Positions 6,602-7,109 of a DNA stretch of 7,109 nucleotides are shown here, piece by piece. The stretch is taken from NCBI GenBank assembly GCA_028820215.1, contig JAPPKD010000291.1, positions 1 through 7,109 of the forward strand, written 5' to 3'. This stretch comes from Spirochaetaceae bacterium (GTDB lineage: Bacteria > Spirochaetota > Spirochaetia > SZUA-6 > Bin103). The notes under the pieces are model-generated. The model saw nothing but the letters and a program-made list of their open reading frames with translations, made no database searches and was not told the origin of the DNA. The position numbers and the translations under genes are program-made. The stretch's first letter is position 1. Each line of letters begins with the position of its first letter.

Positions 6602-7050
6602 GGACCCCTCCGCAGGCGTTCGAGATGCAGGCGGGCCGCCTCGGCGGCCCACTGCGCCCAGCTCGCCTCCGGCACCGCCAGGCTCAGAAATACCAGCACC
6701 TCCGACGCGCCCTTGCGGGGCGGCAGTCCCTGCGCGATGCGCCCCGCGTGGCGTTCGGCCGGAAGCGGAGCGGTGGCGTCGGCGTTGACTTTCGGCGCCG
6801 CGCCTGTTGCGGTCCCTGGCGAGGCGGACCCCATCGGGGCGATCCTCCGCGCGGCGGCTCCGGACCGCTCGAGCGCATCGTCGATGACCGACCGAGCCCA
6901 CGCGTCCAGGTCTCCGGCGTTCGCTTCCGCTTCGGCAGAGGTCGCCATGTCCTCCACCCTTTTCTCCGGCTCGTCCGCAAATGCCGTGGCGCATCCGGCC
7001 AGCGCCAGCCAGGCGGCCAGCGCCACGGCGGCGAACCCCATCGGGGTCAA
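6598..7050 (-). CDS. trbC: Probable F-type TrbC, C-terminally short
   Basis: TrbC is a periplasmic pilus-assembly protein that works with TraW. Here the evidence is gene order (directly before traN, as in F) and the block EVLVFLSLAVPEASW (117-131), which fits the opening strand and Ser-Met-Pro-like turn of the TrbC F-type domain. The rest of that domain should carry a second strand with an Arg-Gly-Leu-like motif and further strands. It is absent: the protein ends about 20 residues later at 150, against 212 in F. The N-terminus has a signal peptide. It could be cleaved after AFA (residue 25), or at the lipobox LAGC (17-20), which would make it a lipoprotein. The middle (about 40-110) is Ala/Pro-rich linker. 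The start is uncertain: a TTG at 7050, an ATG three codons on at 7041 and neither with a clear ribosome binding site. The frame is open to the right edge. The 3' end overlaps traN as GTGA. Confidence 0.7.
   Translation of the reverse strand: MTPMGFAAVALAAWLALAGCATAFADEPEKRVEDMATSAEAEANAGDLDAWARSVIDDALERSGAAARRIAPMGSASPGTATGAAPKVNADATAPLPAERHAGRIAQGLPPRKGASEVLVFLSLAVPEASWAQWAAEAARLHLERLRRGP
6605..6611 (-). promoter_or_regulatory. Ribosome binding site of traN
   Basis: GGAGGGG on the minus strand, with the GGAGG core (6611-6607) 5 bases before the GTG at 6601 and inside the last codons of trbC. It supports a 385-residue TraN rather than a longer product. Confidence 0.7.
6823..7046. repeat. Pair of near-identical 17-base repeats, each a small palindrome, inside trbC
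   Basis: Copies lie at 6823-6839 and 7030-7046 and match at 16 of 17 bases; only these two sites are repeated, not the sequence between. Each centres on CCCC-ATC-GGGG, able to form a 4-5 bp hairpin. The copies are 207 bases apart, so they keep frame and encode PMGSA and PMGFA. In the right copy the loop holds the ATG at 7041, a candidate trbC start. The match may be chance in such GC-rich coding DNA. Confidence 0.4.
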
Positions 7051-7094
7051 CCCGTCTCGGGCGAAAGCCCCGGCCTGCTGTCCGAGGCTGTTCG

Positions 7095-7109
7095 TTACAG
7101 GATGCAGCA
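7095..7109 (-). CDS. traU: Possible last codons of traU (partial, cut by window edge)
   Basis: Reading the minus strand from the right edge gives Cys-Cys-Ile-Leu-stop. TraU is expected directly before trbC in F-type clusters, and I recall TraU proteins ending in a Cys-Cys pair a few residues from the end. Four codons are too few to be sure. If correct, 44 bases separate traU from the TTG of trbC, or 53 from its ATG. Confidence 0.35.
   Translation of the reverse strand, partial: CCIL

Noticed and set aside
6602..6994. N-terminal extension of the traN frame upstream of 6601
   Set aside because: The stretch is a Gly/Arg-rich out-of-frame reading of trbC, and a GTG with a good ribosome binding site lies exactly at the trbC stop.
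7059..7070. GGGC-GAAA-GCCC hairpin just before trbC as a terminator or riboswitch
   Set aside because: The stem is only 4 bp, no T run follows on either strand, and it lies inside a presumed operon.
1..7109. CRISPR array, tRNA/rRNA genes, insertion sequence, oriT or attachment site
   Set aside because: I saw no regularly spaced repeats, no tRNA-like cloverleaf or rRNA segment, no transposase, no terminal inverted repeats and no relaxase gene. Nearly all bases are taken up by the tra genes.

Overview
The window is a GC-rich piece of a proteobacterial F-type (TraC/TraH/TraN class) conjugative transfer region. Such regions sit on conjugative plasmids or integrative conjugative elements. The strong G/C preference at third codon positions suggests a high-GC alpha- or gammaproteobacterial host. 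The sequence does not settle which, nor whether the element is a plasmid or an ICE.

Layout: almost the whole window (positions 7109 down to 272) is one minus-strand gene run. In the direction of transcription it holds a possible last few codons of traU at the right edge, then trbC, traN, traF, traH and traG. This is the order of the late assembly and mating-pair-stabilisation half of the F tra operon, but pared down: no trbE, traQ, trbB, trbJ or trbF genes lie between. The genes are tightly coupled. trbC/traN and traN/traF each share a GTGA stop/start overlap behind a GGAGG-type ribosome binding site. traF/traH overlap by 11 bases, and only traH/traG has a short gap (51 bases). At the left end, a small plus-strand gene for a one-helix membrane protein with an acidic tail converges on traG, and the two 3' ends overlap by 7 bases.

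How the genes work together: TrbC, TraF and TraH belong to the periplasmic/outer-membrane group that extends and retracts the F-type pilus. TraF carries a thioredoxin-like CXXC site suited to disulfide formation in its cysteine-rich partners. TraN (outer membrane) and TraG (inner membrane with a large periplasmic tail) stabilise the donor-recipient pair. TraG also acts in pilus assembly, and in F its tail takes part in entry exclusion.

Most unusual features: TraN is very short (385 residues), with the conserved start and end of the family but almost no central variable region. TrbC stops just after the first strand and helix of its conserved domain. The stripped-down, coupled gene order and the unexplained convergent small gene also stand out. 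I found no evidence for a wholly new system: the core is a recognisable, reduced F-type type IV secretion cluster.
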